Source: Salicibibacter cibi (GTDB lineage: Bacteria; Bacillota; Bacilli; Bacillales; Marinococcaceae). From it: a DNA stretch of 64,000 nucleotides. Made by a program: the position numbers and the translations under genes. Below, one piece after another: positions 51,197 through 59,307 of the stretch; position 1 is the stretch's first letter, and the number at the start of each line of letters is the position of its first letter. The notes under the pieces were generated by a model. It was not told the origin of the DNA. It searched no databases and saw only the letters and a list, made by a program, of their open reading frames with translations. The DNA lies in contig NZ_CP054706.1 of NCBI RefSeq assembly GCF_016495865.1, positions 1,736,001 to 1,800,000 on the forward strand. The letters run 5' to 3'.

Positions 51197-51688
51197 ATGG
51201 AGGAAAAAGCAATGAAAGCGATTCAAGATGATTACCCTGATGATTTTTCTTGGTGTTATGGATGTGGTCGATTGAATGAAAACGGCTACCATCTCCGAAC
51301 AGGCTGGAGTGGTGAAAATACGGTAACCATTTATACGCCACGCCCCGAGCATACAGGAGGCATCCCGGATTTTGTTTACGGTGGTTTGTTAGCGTCGTTA
51401 ATTGATTGTCATGGAACTGGATCAGCATCTTTGTATTTGCACCGCAAGAATGGAAATGAGATCGGTGATGGGATTCATCCACCGAGATTCGTAACAAGTT
51501 CTCTAAACGTCGATTACAAACATCCAACTCCGATGGGAGAACCATTAAAAGCAATTGGAACAGTAGAAGAAATCCATCCCAAAAAATATAAAGTCTACAC
51601 GGAGGTATTTGCAACGGACAATCTCGTTGTTACTGGTGAAGTAGCGGCTGTGTTAATGCCAAAAACATTTAGGAAGGAAAATACCTAG
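51197..51688 (+). CDS. PaaI-like hot-dog thioesterase
   Basis: A 163-residue hot-dog protein. The N-terminal CYGCGRLNENGYHLR is the cysteine-pair motif of the 4HBT/PaaI-like group; PDFVYGGLLASLIDCHGTGSA contains the helix and catalytic Asp region; LNVDYKHPTPMGEPLKA and VTGEVAAVLMP complete the fold. It probably hydrolyses an acyl-CoA, but the substrate is unknown. GGGAGG precedes the ATG. Confidence 0.8.
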   Translation: MEEKAMKAIQDDYPDDFSWCYGCGRLNENGYHLRTGWSGENTVTIYTPRPEHTGGIPDFVYGGLLASLIDCHGTGSASLYLHRKNGNEIGDGIHPPRFVTSSLNVDYKHPTPMGEPLKAIGTVEEIHPKKYKVYTEVFATDNLVVTGEVAAVLMPKTFRKENT

Positions 51689-52069
51689 TGCAGGACGAAT
51701 AGATAGCTCCATTATGAAAATAAACGAAAAAAAAGTACGGAAATTCTGTGTGTTAGTTCAGAACGGCTGAAGTAGGGATTTACCCTCATCAAGGACGCTT
51801 TTAATGGTCAAATAAAGAGGCCGTTTGGAGAGAGAATAATCTTCAATATAGGGGAAGCTGGAAGGGAACGATGTTAAAAAAAGCATCGCTGCTGATCGTG
51901 GAGCTTTGCATGATCTATCACAACGAAAGTGAATCGTTTTAGCCAGTGGGAGGCATGATGTAAGCTCGCTCCCGAATTTTTCATTGGATAAAAGATAAAA
52001 TCATTGGCTATTCTCATACCGGTAACTACCATTAAAATCTGGATGGATTTCCTTTAAGGAGAAATAATA
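51689..52069. other. Intergenic stretch, no gene seen
   Basis: About 380 bases. A hairpin GGGAG / CTCCC (about 51949-51975) followed by GAATTTTTC could be a weak terminator. A 23-codon frame beginning near 51871 (MLKKASLLIVELC) lacks support. No RNA family is recognised. Confidence 0.45.
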
Positions 52070-52669
52070 ATGTCAAAAGAACATTGGGATAACAGTTTTT
52101 CGGATCAAGATTTTGTTTACGGTCAAAAAGAAAATGTATTTATACATGAAATGAGTCGTATCGTTCCAGACCATTCAAAGGTCGGTTGTTTTGCAGAAGG
52201 TGAAGGTCGTAATGCGGTTTACCTAGCTAGATTAGGTCATGATGTGACAGCTTATGACCAATCAACCATTGGCCTTGAGAAAACGCAAAAGTTGGCAAGG
52301 GAACGTAAAGTTGATATAAAAACCGTTCAAATTGATTTGACGCAAGAAAAAGTCCATACGAACCTATACGATGCAGCCATTATGGTATTTGGACACGTTC
52401 CAAAAACAGATCAACCATTTTTGATGGAAAACATGATCGATGCAGTGAAACCTGGTGGGTATGTCATTTTTGAAGTTTATTCTAAGGATCAACTCCATTA
52501 TCAAACAGGTGGCCCGCCCTCTTTTGACATGCTGTATGACCCGGCAGAAATCTTAAATTGGATTAAAGATTACACATGTATTCATTTTTATTACGGTGAG
52601 GCGACGCGAGATGAAGGAAAAAGACATGTGGGCTTAGGTCATGTTATTCAGGCCGTTATCAAGAAATGA
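52070..52669 (+). CDS. Class I SAM-dependent methyltransferase (TehB-like)
   Basis: A 199-residue methyltransferase. HWDNSFSDQDFVYGQKENVF near the start and the SAM site GCFAEGEGRNAVYLARLGHDV are characteristic of the TehB/thiopurine-like group, with YDAAIMVFGHVP and VKPGGYVIFEVYS following. TehB-type proteins are linked to tellurite or selenite resistance, but related ones act elsewhere, so the substrate is open. TAAGGAG precedes the ATG. It converges on the hydrolase gene, 16 bases away. Confidence 0.82.
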   Translation: MSKEHWDNSFSDQDFVYGQKENVFIHEMSRIVPDHSKVGCFAEGEGRNAVYLARLGHDVTAYDQSTIGLEKTQKLARERKVDIKTVQIDLTQEKVHTNLYDAAIMVFGHVPKTDQPFLMENMIDAVKPGGYVIFEVYSKDQLHYQTGGPPSFDMLYDPAEILNWIKDYTCIHFYYGEATRDEGKRHVGLGHVIQAVIKK

Positions 52670-52685
52670 TAGGGATCATATTGAA

Positions 52686-53234
52686 CTATTTCTTCAATAA
52701 ATCCTCTGTCGAAATGACATCCGCATACATGCCGTTCACGGCACTGACAAATGCATCATGAACCTGTTCTGCCGGAACTGTCCTTTCTTGATAAACTAAC
52801 TCCCTTGTCGCGCATGCATCTTCAATAAGTGTCGTTTCAAAACCTAGATCAACTGCGGCCCTAACGGTGGCATCAATACACATGTGTGTCATCATGCCTG
52901 CAACGACGACCTTGGTTACACCTTTTTCTCTCAACTTGCTTTCTAAATCAGTCTGCAAAAAGCTATTAGGGAAATTTTTTACGACAATATTTTCGTCATC
53001 TAACGGTTGAACCGTTTCATGTATTTCAGCACCATCTGTATTTGGCAGAAAGAAGCCTAACTCCTGACTGTTAGCGATATGCTGAACATGAAAAATATGA
53101 TCCTTGTTATTTTGTCTAAACCAATCAATCATTTTAGCAGCGTTAGCGGCTGCTTTGTCAGGGTTGCTTAACGCCATTTTTCCATTTGGAAAATAGTCAT
53201 TTTGAATATCGACAACGATTAAAGCTGTGCTCAT
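52686..53234 (-). CDS. Isochorismatase-family cysteine hydrolase
   Basis: A 182-residue hydrolase. The triad is Asp9 (VVDIQNDYF), Lys86 (VVKNFPNSF) and Cys119 (GMMTHMCIDATV), with the cis-peptide segment VAGMMTH before the cysteine. The family covers nicotinamidases, isochorismatases and similar amidases. ATG 53234 follows GAGGTGAAAAT. It is divergent from an Lrp/AsnC regulator across 118 bases, which suggests that regulator controls it. Confidence 0.87.
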   Translation of the reverse strand: MSTALIVVDIQNDYFPNGKMALSNPDKAAANAAKMIDWFRQNNKDHIFHVQHIANSQELGFFLPNTDGAEIHETVQPLDDENIVVKNFPNSFLQTDLESKLREKGVTKVVVAGMMTHMCIDATVRAAVDLGFETTLIEDACATRELVYQERTVPAEQVHDAFVSAVNGMYADVISTEDLLKK

Positions 53235-53274
53235 TATTTTCACCTCATCAAACATTGATTACAATAAAAATGAT

Positions 53275-53354
53275 AAAGGATTTTTTAATTTTTATCGATC
53301 CTTTGATGAAACACTTTCATATCAAATCATTTCACTGCGAAAGGATTTTTTAAT
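53275..53354. repeat. Direct repeat in the hydrolase/Lrp intergenic region
   Basis: AAAGGATTTTTTAAT occurs at 53275-53289 and again at 53340-53354, each followed four bases later by ATCGAT. The second copy contains the ribosome binding site and first bases of the Lrp-type gene. Lrp-family proteins bind repeated AT-rich sites, so this may be an operator, or simply a tandem duplication. Confidence 0.5.
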
Positions 53355-53799
53355 GGACATCGATGAAATTGACGTTCAGATTCTCCAGATACTAACTGAA
53401 AATTCACGAATGCAATGGAGAGATATAGGAGAGCAAATTCATATGACCGGTCAAGCAGTAGGGAACCGAATTAAAAAAATGGAGGATAATGGCGTCATTA
53501 AGGCCTACTCTCTTGTCACCGATGAAATGAAACTGGGTTTTTCTTTTACAGCGTTTGTCGTTGTTCATATGAAAACGGCACATCATGGTGCTTTTATTCG
53601 TTTTATTCAAGATCGAACAGAGGTCGTTGAAGCTCACCGCGTTTCCGGGGACGGCTGTTATCATTTAAAAGTTAAAGTTCAATTCCAAAATCAATTGAAT
53701 GCTTTTCTTGATCAACTCCTCGAACATGGGAATTATAGTTTAAATCTGTCCATACAAGCTCTTAAACAACAAAACCCGTTTACTGACACAATACAATAA
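53353..53799 (+). CDS. Lrp/AsnC-family transcriptional regulator
   Basis: A 148-residue regulator. The N-terminal helix-turn-helix is EIDVQILQILTENSRMQWRD with GQAVGNRIKKMEDNGVI; the C-terminal RAM domain contains FVVVHMKTAHHGAF and VVEAHRVSGDGCYHLKV, where amino-acid-type ligands bind. ATG 53353 follows AAAGGATTT; the longer frame is rejected because it runs through the divergent promoter. Its likely target is the neighbouring cysteine hydrolase gene. Confidence 0.88.
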   Translation: MDIDEIDVQILQILTENSRMQWRDIGEQIHMTGQAVGNRIKKMEDNGVIKAYSLVTDEMKLGFSFTAFVVVHMKTAHHGAFIRFIQDRTEVVEAHRVSGDGCYHLKVKVQFQNQLNAFLDQLLEHGNYSLNLSIQALKQQNPFTDTIQ

Positions 53800-53825
53800 T
53801 GTTCGGATCCGTCTATTGTTTTTTG
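53793..53825 (+). terminator. Weak terminator after the Lrp-type gene
   Basis: ACAATA (53793-53798) pairs with TATTGT (53814-53819) around a GGATCC-containing loop, followed by TTTTTTG. Confidence 0.4.
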
Positions 53826-54072
53826 TTATATCAAGGAGACAGATAATATTGAGGTAGAGTTTGACGTCCCTCTAGCTGCAGTTTTCTTTCCCTTTGAGGG
53901 ACGGCAACATGATTTCCCAACATGGGTCGAAGCCGGTCAAAGGATCCGACAACGCCCTTGCATCGGTCGTCTTGTATGGTGGGTGAAACCAACAAAAGTG
54001 TCTGCCTGACAACCGTCCCTTCAAGAGCTGTGGGTATGGACAAAGCGAGAATTTTTGAAACTGCCCAGTAGG

Positions 54073-54237
54073 TGCAAGGAAATCCATCCTATAAACAGAA
54101 AAACCCTTGCACTTCTGGCAGCGTACGGATGACGCTGCAATGGTGAAGACATCAAAACGGACGTGTCAAAGACCCCGCAGCGCTGGAGGATTGACCTCCG
54201 TTCGTGGAGAGAGAAGCCATGGAAGCGACATCCGGGA
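54073..54237 (+). mobile_element. Family A MITE, strongly decayed internal fragment
   Basis: TGCAAGGAAATCCATCCTAT onward matches the family A centre, with several deletions (for example around GCAGCGCTGGAGGATTGACC) and no terminal repeats. The 240 bases before it (53826-54072) contain no supported gene; frames there lack start signals. Confidence 0.75.
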
Positions 54238-54285
54238 TACGGAAGACAATATAAATTGAATGCAGACGAATAGGTAATAAATCAA

Positions 54286-54314
54286 TTGACTTTTTGCTAA
54301 AAAGAATCTAATAT
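54286..54314 (+). promoter_or_regulatory. Promoter of the ArsR-rhodanese/MFS locus
   Basis: TTGACT (54286-54291), a 17-bp spacer and TAATAT (54309-54314). An AT-rich imperfect dyad (ATTCAATTAAACAATTAAAT) follows the -10 and could bind the ArsR-type regulator encoded downstream. Confidence 0.6.
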
Positions 54315-54364
54315 TCAATTAAACAATTAAATAGTTAAGATCGATACTGCAGAAGAGGATTAAT

Positions 54365-54666
54365 TTGTCCGAAGAAAAAATGTATGATGTTATTATTGTG
54401 GGTGCCGATCCTGCTGGTATGACAGCGTCCGTATATGCTTCACGCGTAAATTTAAGTAGAAAGAGGTATGCCGGGGTGGTCAAATGGCTGATACGGAACA
54501 TATAGAGAACTACCCTGGATATGATCCTATTTATGGCGCCGATTTATCCAATAAGATGTTTGGGCATGCGAAAAAGTTCGGTACGGAATATGCACACGGG
54601 AATATTAAAATCGAAGACATCGTCGACCAAAAAGTTTGTCAGGCTTATAATTCAACTATTCATTAA
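54365..54666 (+). pseudogene. trxB: Truncated, frameshifted thioredoxin reductase-like gene
   Basis: The frame opened by TTG 54365 gives SEEKMYDVIIVGADPAGMTA and SVYASRVNLS, the FAD-binding start of TrxB (with GAGPAG changed to GADPAG). After at least two indels another frame continues with DTEHIENYPGYDPIYGADLS and NKMFGHAKKFGTEYAHGNIK, also TrxB-like, then ends. The rest (~220 residues, including the redox CxxC) is absent. It occupies the first position of a redox/sulfur operon. Confidence 0.85.
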
Positions 54667-54677
54667 TATAATTGAAT
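54658..54677 (+). promoter_or_regulatory. Candidate ArsR-type operator
   Basis: ATTCATTAATATAATTGAAT is an imperfect palindrome (8 of 10 positions) directly before the ArsR-rhodanese gene and its ribosome binding site. ArsR-family repressors bind such AT-rich dyads. It is inferred from position and symmetry only. Confidence 0.4.
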
Positions 54678-54692
54678 AAAAGGTGATTTGAA

Positions 54693-55352
54693 ATGTTGAA
54701 TGAAAGAAATTTAAAAGACTTATTGTATCAAGAGTTTTCAAGAATAGGCAAAAGTCTCTCCAGTCCAAAACGACTGGAGGTGCTTGATCTTTTATCTCAA
54801 GGCCCAAAGTCAGTGGAAGCATTATCAAAAGCAACGACGATGTCTGTCGCAAACGTATCCCAACATTTACAAACGCTTCACAATGCCAGAATGGTCAAGT
54901 TTCGGAAGGAAGGCAATTATGTGATTTATGAACTGGCAGATGATATCATTTCCGACTTTATCAATTCCCTGCATACATTGTCAGAAAAACAGTTTGTACA
55001 GGTTCAACAAATTAAACAAACGTTTTTAAATGCCAATTTAGGCATGGATGGGGTTTCGCTTTCAGAACTTAACGATCGTATGGAAAAGGGCGAAGTTTTA
55101 TTGTTGGATGTCAGACCGAAAGAAGAATATGAAAATGCTCATATTCCGGGGGCTGTTTCCATGCCTGTTGAAGAATTGAGGGGAAAACTTTCTTCTTTGC
55201 CAACTAACAGCGATGTTGTCGCCTACTCTCGAGGCCCATACTGTTTGCTATCGGTAGAGGCTGTAGAGTTTTTAAGAAGTCAGGGCATTCATGCTTATCG
55301 TTTAGAAAACAGCGTTCAAGATTGGAATGAGTTTCAGGAACATTTACATTAG
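54693..55352 (+). CDS. ArsR-family regulator fused to a rhodanese domain
   Basis: A 219-residue fusion. Residues ~10-90 form an ArsR winged helix (SPKRLEVLDLLSQGPKSVEA, TMSVANVSQHLQTLHNARMV). Residues ~122-215 form a rhodanese domain (LLLDVRPKEEYENAHIPGAV, VVAYSRGPYCLLS). At the rhodanese active loop the expected catalytic Cys is Ser179, while Cys184 remains. Such fusions usually sense sulfane sulfur or redox state. AAAGGTGATTTG precedes the ATG. An MFS transporter gene follows after 22 bases. Confidence 0.9.
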   Translation: MLNERNLKDLLYQEFSRIGKSLSSPKRLEVLDLLSQGPKSVEALSKATTMSVANVSQHLQTLHNARMVKFRKEGNYVIYELADDIISDFINSLHTLSEKQFVQVQQIKQTFLNANLGMDGVSLSELNDRMEKGEVLLLDVRPKEEYENAHIPGAVSMPVEELRGKLSSLPTNSDVVAYSRGPYCLLSVEAVEFLRSQGIHAYRLENSVQDWNEFQEHLH

Positions 55353-55374
55353 ATAAAGAAGGTGTTTGTTCACG

Positions 55375-56646
55375 ATGGCTGATGGTACAAGTGATTTGGC
55401 ACAAGAATATATCGATCATCCCGAAAAACAAAAACAATTATATAAACGTACATTGATCATTGTCGTGATTTCGCAAATGTTTGGTGGGGCTGGGTTAGCT
55501 GCAGGCATAACCGTGGGTGCGTTGCTGGCAGAAGACATGCTTGGCACAGATGCACTTGCGGGACTTCCGGCTGCTTTATTTACGTTGGGTTCAGCAGGCG
55601 CTGCGTTAGCCGTAGGAAGGCTGTCCAATCGTTTTGGAAGACGTATGGGTCTTGCTACAGGCTTTATAACAGGCGGGCTTGGAGCCGTAGGTGTTGTGTT
55701 GGCAGCGATTATAAGTAACGTTTTCTTATTATTTGCTTCCCTGCTCGTATATGGTGCAGGGACGGCAACCAATCTACAAGCCCGTTATGCCGGCACAGAC
55801 TTAGCAACGAACAAACAGCGCGGGACTGCTGTAAGTATAGCAATGGTCGCCACCACTTTTGGTGCTGTTGCAGGTCCGAATTTAGTGGAAGTTATGGGAA
55901 ACGTCGCTCTCTCTATTGGTATTCCGGAACTCGCTGGCCCATTTATTTTAGCCGCAGCAGCGTTTATTTCAGCAGGTCTTATGTTATTTACTTTTTTACG
56001 TCCTGATCCATTCATAATAGCGTTAAAAATTAATGCAAATAAGCAAAATAAAGAATTTGACGAGGCAATAGAGAAAAATCAACTAAATAAAAAAGGAATT
56101 ACCGTTGGTGCGATTATTATGGTGCTCGCCCAACTGGTTATGCTTGCCATTATGACAATGACCCCCATCCATATGGAACATCATGGCCATACTTTAAGTG
56201 CAATCGGCCTTGTTATCGGTATTCACGTTGGTGCCATGTATCTTCCTTCCCTTGTGACAGGCATTCTTGTTGATAAAGTTGGTCGCCCTGCCATGGCCAT
56301 TGCTGCCGGGGTTACACTGCTCCTTGCGGGTGTCGTAGCAGCCATTGCACCAGGAGGTTCTCTATTCTTTATGATCGTGGCGCTTGCTTTACTTGGAATT
56401 GGATGGAATTTCGGGTTGATAAGTGGTACAGCTCTCGTAATCGATTCAACAGAAGCAACTACACGTGCCAAAACACAAGGCACAGTAGATGTTTTTATGG
56501 CACTGGCAGGGTCTACTGGTGGTGCCTTGTCGGGAATGGTCGTTGCCGGTTCAAGTTTTGAAATAATGTCATTTGCTGGAGGGATTTTATCGTTAATACT
56601 CATTCCTCTTGTGATTTGGTCTATTAGAAGAAAAAATATTGGGTAG
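55375..56646 (+). CDS. MFS transporter
   Basis: A 423-residue major facilitator with about twelve hydrophobic helices. The loop 2-3 motif reads GRLSNRFGRRMGL (family G-x3-D/N-R-x-GR-R) and is repeated in weaker form as GILVDKVGRPAM in the second half. It is likely a proton-coupled exporter; substrate unknown. ATG 55375 is used, with GAAGGTG upstream. Its position behind an ArsR-rhodanese regulator suggests export of a sulfur or thiol-reactive compound. Confidence 0.85.
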   Translation: MADGTSDLAQEYIDHPEKQKQLYKRTLIIVVISQMFGGAGLAAGITVGALLAEDMLGTDALAGLPAALFTLGSAGAALAVGRLSNRFGRRMGLATGFITGGLGAVGVVLAAIISNVFLLFASLLVYGAGTATNLQARYAGTDLATNKQRGTAVSIAMVATTFGAVAGPNLVEVMGNVALSIGIPELAGPFILAAAAFISAGLMLFTFLRPDPFIIALKINANKQNKEFDEAIEKNQLNKKGITVGAIIMVLAQLVMLAIMTMTPIHMEHHGHTLSAIGLVIGIHVGAMYLPSLVTGILVDKVGRPAMAIAAGVTLLLAGVVAAIAPGGSLFFMIVALALLGIGWNFGLISGTALVIDSTEATTRAKTQGTVDVFMALAGSTGGALSGMVVAGSSFEIMSFAGGILSLILIPLVIWSIRRKNIG

Positions 56647-56653
56647 GGAAGAG

Positions 56654-56764
56654 GTGAGCATTATCGATGTTAGTGAAACGGATGAAGTTGCCACGGACAA
56701 AATACATGGAGCTAACTATATCCCATTAGGGGATATTGACAGTCGTTTAGACGAAATCGATTGA
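56654..56764 (+). pseudogene. Truncated rhodanese-domain gene
   Basis: GTG 56654 with GGGAAGAG upstream gives SIIDVSETDEVATDKIHGAN and YIPLGDIDSRLDEID, then stops. This is the first ~35 residues of a rhodanese domain (usual form IDVRE-DE-A-GHIPGA-NIPL). The active-site half is missing. It lies just after the MFS gene in the same orientation and is probably the relic of a third gene of that operon. Confidence 0.75.
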
Positions 56765-56853
56765 ATCGTTAAAAAGTGTATTAACAAATTAATTCTAATA
56801 AAGTCGGTCATAGAACCGTACGCATAATTCTGTTGACTCTGAGGCGGTATTCT

Positions 56854-56876
56854 CCCTGTCTTCAGGGTTTCTTTTT
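56854..56876 (+). terminator. Intrinsic terminator
   Basis: CCCTG (56854-56858) and CAGGG (56863-56867) with a TCTT loop, followed by TTTCTTTTT. Confidence 0.75.
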
Positions 56877-56988
56877 ATGATGAAATCGTATACTTCAAAG
56901 AATGATCAAATTTTAAGGCCCCATTCTTCATATAAATCACATATTTTCCCGTTAGACTTGAGATAGATCAATTATGGGAGGATCCAAA

Positions 56989-57690
56989 GTGGCGGAACGT
57001 ATACTCATTGTCGATGACGAACGAAAAATGCGACAGTTGATTGGTCTATATTTGACAGAGGAGGGCTATGAACTTGATGAAGCAAGTTCTGGAGCAGAAG
57101 CTATCCATAAGGCCACCCGGCAATCCTACGATGCTATTATTTTGGATATTATGATGCCGCGGACTGACGGCTGGGAGGTTTGCAGGCGTCTACGTATCAC
57201 AGGTTCCCCTATAGGTGTTTTGATACTAACAGCGAAGACAGAAGTGGAAGATCGAGTCAAGGGGCTGGATTTGGGGGCGGATGATTATCTCGTCAAACCG
57301 TTCGCACCGGAGGAGCTGATTGCGCGTGTAAAAGCATTGCTCAGACGTAAAACCAGCCCTTTAAATGAAGAATCAGCAGAGATCACAGCCGGTGTATTGT
57401 TTATTCAACCGGATCGATACAGCGTAAAAGTAGCGGGACAATCCGTTGACTTAACGGCAAAAGAATTTGAGATTTTATATTTAATGGCTACCCATCCGGA
57501 ACGGGTATATACAAGGGAGAATGTCATCGAACAGATTTGGGCCATCGATCGTGAATGGCAAGATCCTCGAACGATTGATACCCATATCAAAAATATCCGA
57601 ACTAAGTTGAAAAAAGCAGGTCTGCCATTTAACCCAATTAATACTGTGTGGGGAGTGGGGTACACCTTTAATACAACGGAAGGAAAATAA
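56989..57690 (+). CDS. OmpR-family response regulator
   Basis: A 233-residue regulator. The receiver has acidic residues VDDE, phospho-acceptor Asp53 in ILDIMMPRTDGW and Lys in LVKPFAPEEL. The C-terminal winged helix includes DLTAKEFEILYLMATHPERV and TIDTHIKNIRTKLKK. GTG 56989 with GGGAGGATCC is chosen over the in-frame ATG at 56974. The kinase gene follows after 3 bases. The pair precedes genes for thiol-disulfide transport, which it may control. Confidence 0.92.
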   Translation: MAERILIVDDERKMRQLIGLYLTEEGYELDEASSGAEAIHKATRQSYDAIILDIMMPRTDGWEVCRRLRITGSPIGVLILTAKTEVEDRVKGLDLGADDYLVKPFAPEELIARVKALLRRKTSPLNEESAEITAGVLFIQPDRYSVKVAGQSVDLTAKEFEILYLMATHPERVYTRENVIEQIWAIDREWQDPRTIDTHIKNIRTKLKKAGLPFNPINTVWGVGYTFNTTEGK

Positions 57691-57693
57691 CTA

Positions 57694-59046
57694 ATGAACA
57701 GGATTTTTTATAAGCTTGGTGGATCGATCATGATTTTGTTTCTGATTGTATTACTTCCGTTAGGTTATGTGATGATCCAAATTTTTACCAATTATAATGA
57801 TCTTCATTTGTACGAAGATACGGAGGAAATGGCGTCTCAATATGCAACGCTTCTTGCTGCCGACGATGATCTTAATTTAGAATTTCTTATCCAATCGATG
57901 GATGATGAGACATCCCGAAAGATGGTAATCATTGATTCGAATGGAAACATTGTCGAAGACTCTGGAATCAGCGGTTTTCATAATCCTGAAGATAACATGG
58001 GAACATTTACAGACCTTAATGATCAGCAAGAATATATTTATGTTGGAGAACAGGTGCAGGGTAACGATATGGGAGAGGTCTTTATTTTTTCCCCTTCAGA
58101 TCGCATGGATCAGTCAACCGTTCAAATACAGCATGCGCTGTTTCTATCAGGTATTGGCGCCCTTCTTCTTGCTTTTGGTTTTACGTTTATCGCCTCCAGA
58201 CAATTTTCCAAACCTCTTCAAGAAATGGAAAGAGCGGCACAGCAAATGACGAGAGGGGAGCTGGACGTGGAAGTGCCTGTAGAAACGAGAGATGAGTTGG
58301 GGTCGCTCTCCTATTCCATGAATGAACTGGCGCGCGAACTAAAAAGATATCGGAGCAACAGGCAAGCTTTTTTTTCAAACGTGTCTCATGAATTGCGAAC
58401 ACCGCTTTCCTATATCCAAGGGTATTGTGATGCGTTAAAGAAGGAGCTTTATCGGGATGAGACGGAAAAACAACAGTTTATCAATATTATTCATGAAGAA
58501 ACACATCGCATGAATCGAATGATCCATGATCTATTTGAATTATCCCGAATGGAAGAAGGGCATTTTCCATTAAATCTTGAGCTCACTCATATCGGGGATG
58601 TCATCAATCGTACCAAAACAAAAGTGGTTGCCGAAGCAAAGAAAAAGAACATATCCTTGAGCGAAGATATAGAAGAAGACCTTCCTCCCATTGCAGCAGA
58701 TAGTTTCCGCCTGGAACAGATCTTCACAAATTTACTGCAAAATGCGGTGAATTACTCGGATAACGGTCATATTTGGATTGAGGTATTTTTGAAAAATGAG
58801 GATGTAGAAGTAAAAATCACGGATACGGGAAGCGGGATCGCGACCGAAGATCTTCCCTACATTTTTGAACGTTTCTATCGTGGTGAAAAGTCCAGAGCTC
58901 GGGATTTTGGAGGAACAGGTTTAGGACTTTCCATCGCAAAACAATTAACGGAACTTCAATATGGACGCATTCAAGTAGAAAGTGAGCCCGGAAAAGGGAC
59001 GGCATTTGTGCTGCGGTTTCCTGAAGCAAAGGAGGGAGAAGAATGA
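57694..59046 (+). CDS. Sensor histidine kinase
   Basis: A 450-residue membrane kinase. A first helix (GSIMILFLIVLLPLGYVMI), a ~110-residue acidic extracytoplasmic sensor (residues ~32-145, dCache/PAS-like size), a second helix, HAMP, HisKA with His232 in VSHELRTPLSYIQGY, and HATPase (NLLQNAVNYS, DTGSGI, GGTGLGLSIA). It overlaps the next small membrane-protein gene by 4 bases, so they share a transcript. Confidence 0.92.
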   Translation: MNRIFYKLGGSIMILFLIVLLPLGYVMIQIFTNYNDLHLYEDTEEMASQYATLLAADDDLNLEFLIQSMDDETSRKMVIIDSNGNIVEDSGISGFHNPEDNMGTFTDLNDQQEYIYVGEQVQGNDMGEVFIFSPSDRMDQSTVQIQHALFLSGIGALLLAFGFTFIASRQFSKPLQEMERAAQQMTRGELDVEVPVETRDELGSLSYSMNELARELKRYRSNRQAFFSNVSHELRTPLSYIQGYCDALKKELYRDETEKQQFINIIHEETHRMNRMIHDLFELSRMEEGHFPLNLELTHIGDVINRTKTKVVAEAKKKNISLSEDIEEDLPPIAADSFRLEQIFTNLLQNAVNYSDNGHIWIEVFLKNEDVEVKITDTGSGIATEDLPYIFERFYRGEKSRARDFGGTGLGLSIAKQLTELQYGRIQVESEPGKGTAFVLRFPEAKEGEE

Positions 59047-59258
59047 CTGGAAGGGATTGGTGGATTGCTGTGATTATCATTGCTGTCGGCTTGCATTTTT
59101 TGTGTATGTCAGGGATTGTATCTGCCGTGCATAACGTTCCTTCTTATTTTCACCTCCTTTTTAACATTTGTCTCTGGATGGCCAAACCTTTATTAGCAGG
59201 CGTGATTATCTATATGATTATTTCTTTCATCAGCAAACGTAAAGAAAGTGAAGCGTAA
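59043..59258 (+). CDS. Small two-helix membrane protein (71 residues)
   Basis: Two hydrophobic segments (WWIAVIIIAVGLHFLCMSGI and ICLWMAKPLLAGVIIYMIIS) with a short positively charged C terminus. The ATG overlaps the kinase stop (ATGA), which is good evidence for translation. No family recognised. Placed between a sensor kinase and a CcdA gene, it could be an accessory of either. Confidence 0.65.
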   Translation: MTGRDWWIAVIIIAVGLHFLCMSGIVSAVHNVPSYFHLLFNICLWMAKPLLAGVIIYMIISFISKRKESEA

Positions 59259-59307
59259 GTGGTGAACGAAGTACCGCGCAAGCGTTGTGAAAGGAGGGAC
59301 GCGTTTT

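Noticed and set aside
50973..51614. 213-codon minus-strand frame
   Set aside because: It lies antisense to the thioesterase gene, has no start signal, and its composition is unlike a protein; the plus-strand gene has clear motifs.
53831..54087. Minus-strand frames of about 70 codons
   Set aside because: No ribosome binding site, two overlapping frames of equal quality, adjacent to a decayed MITE; probably non-coding repeat material.
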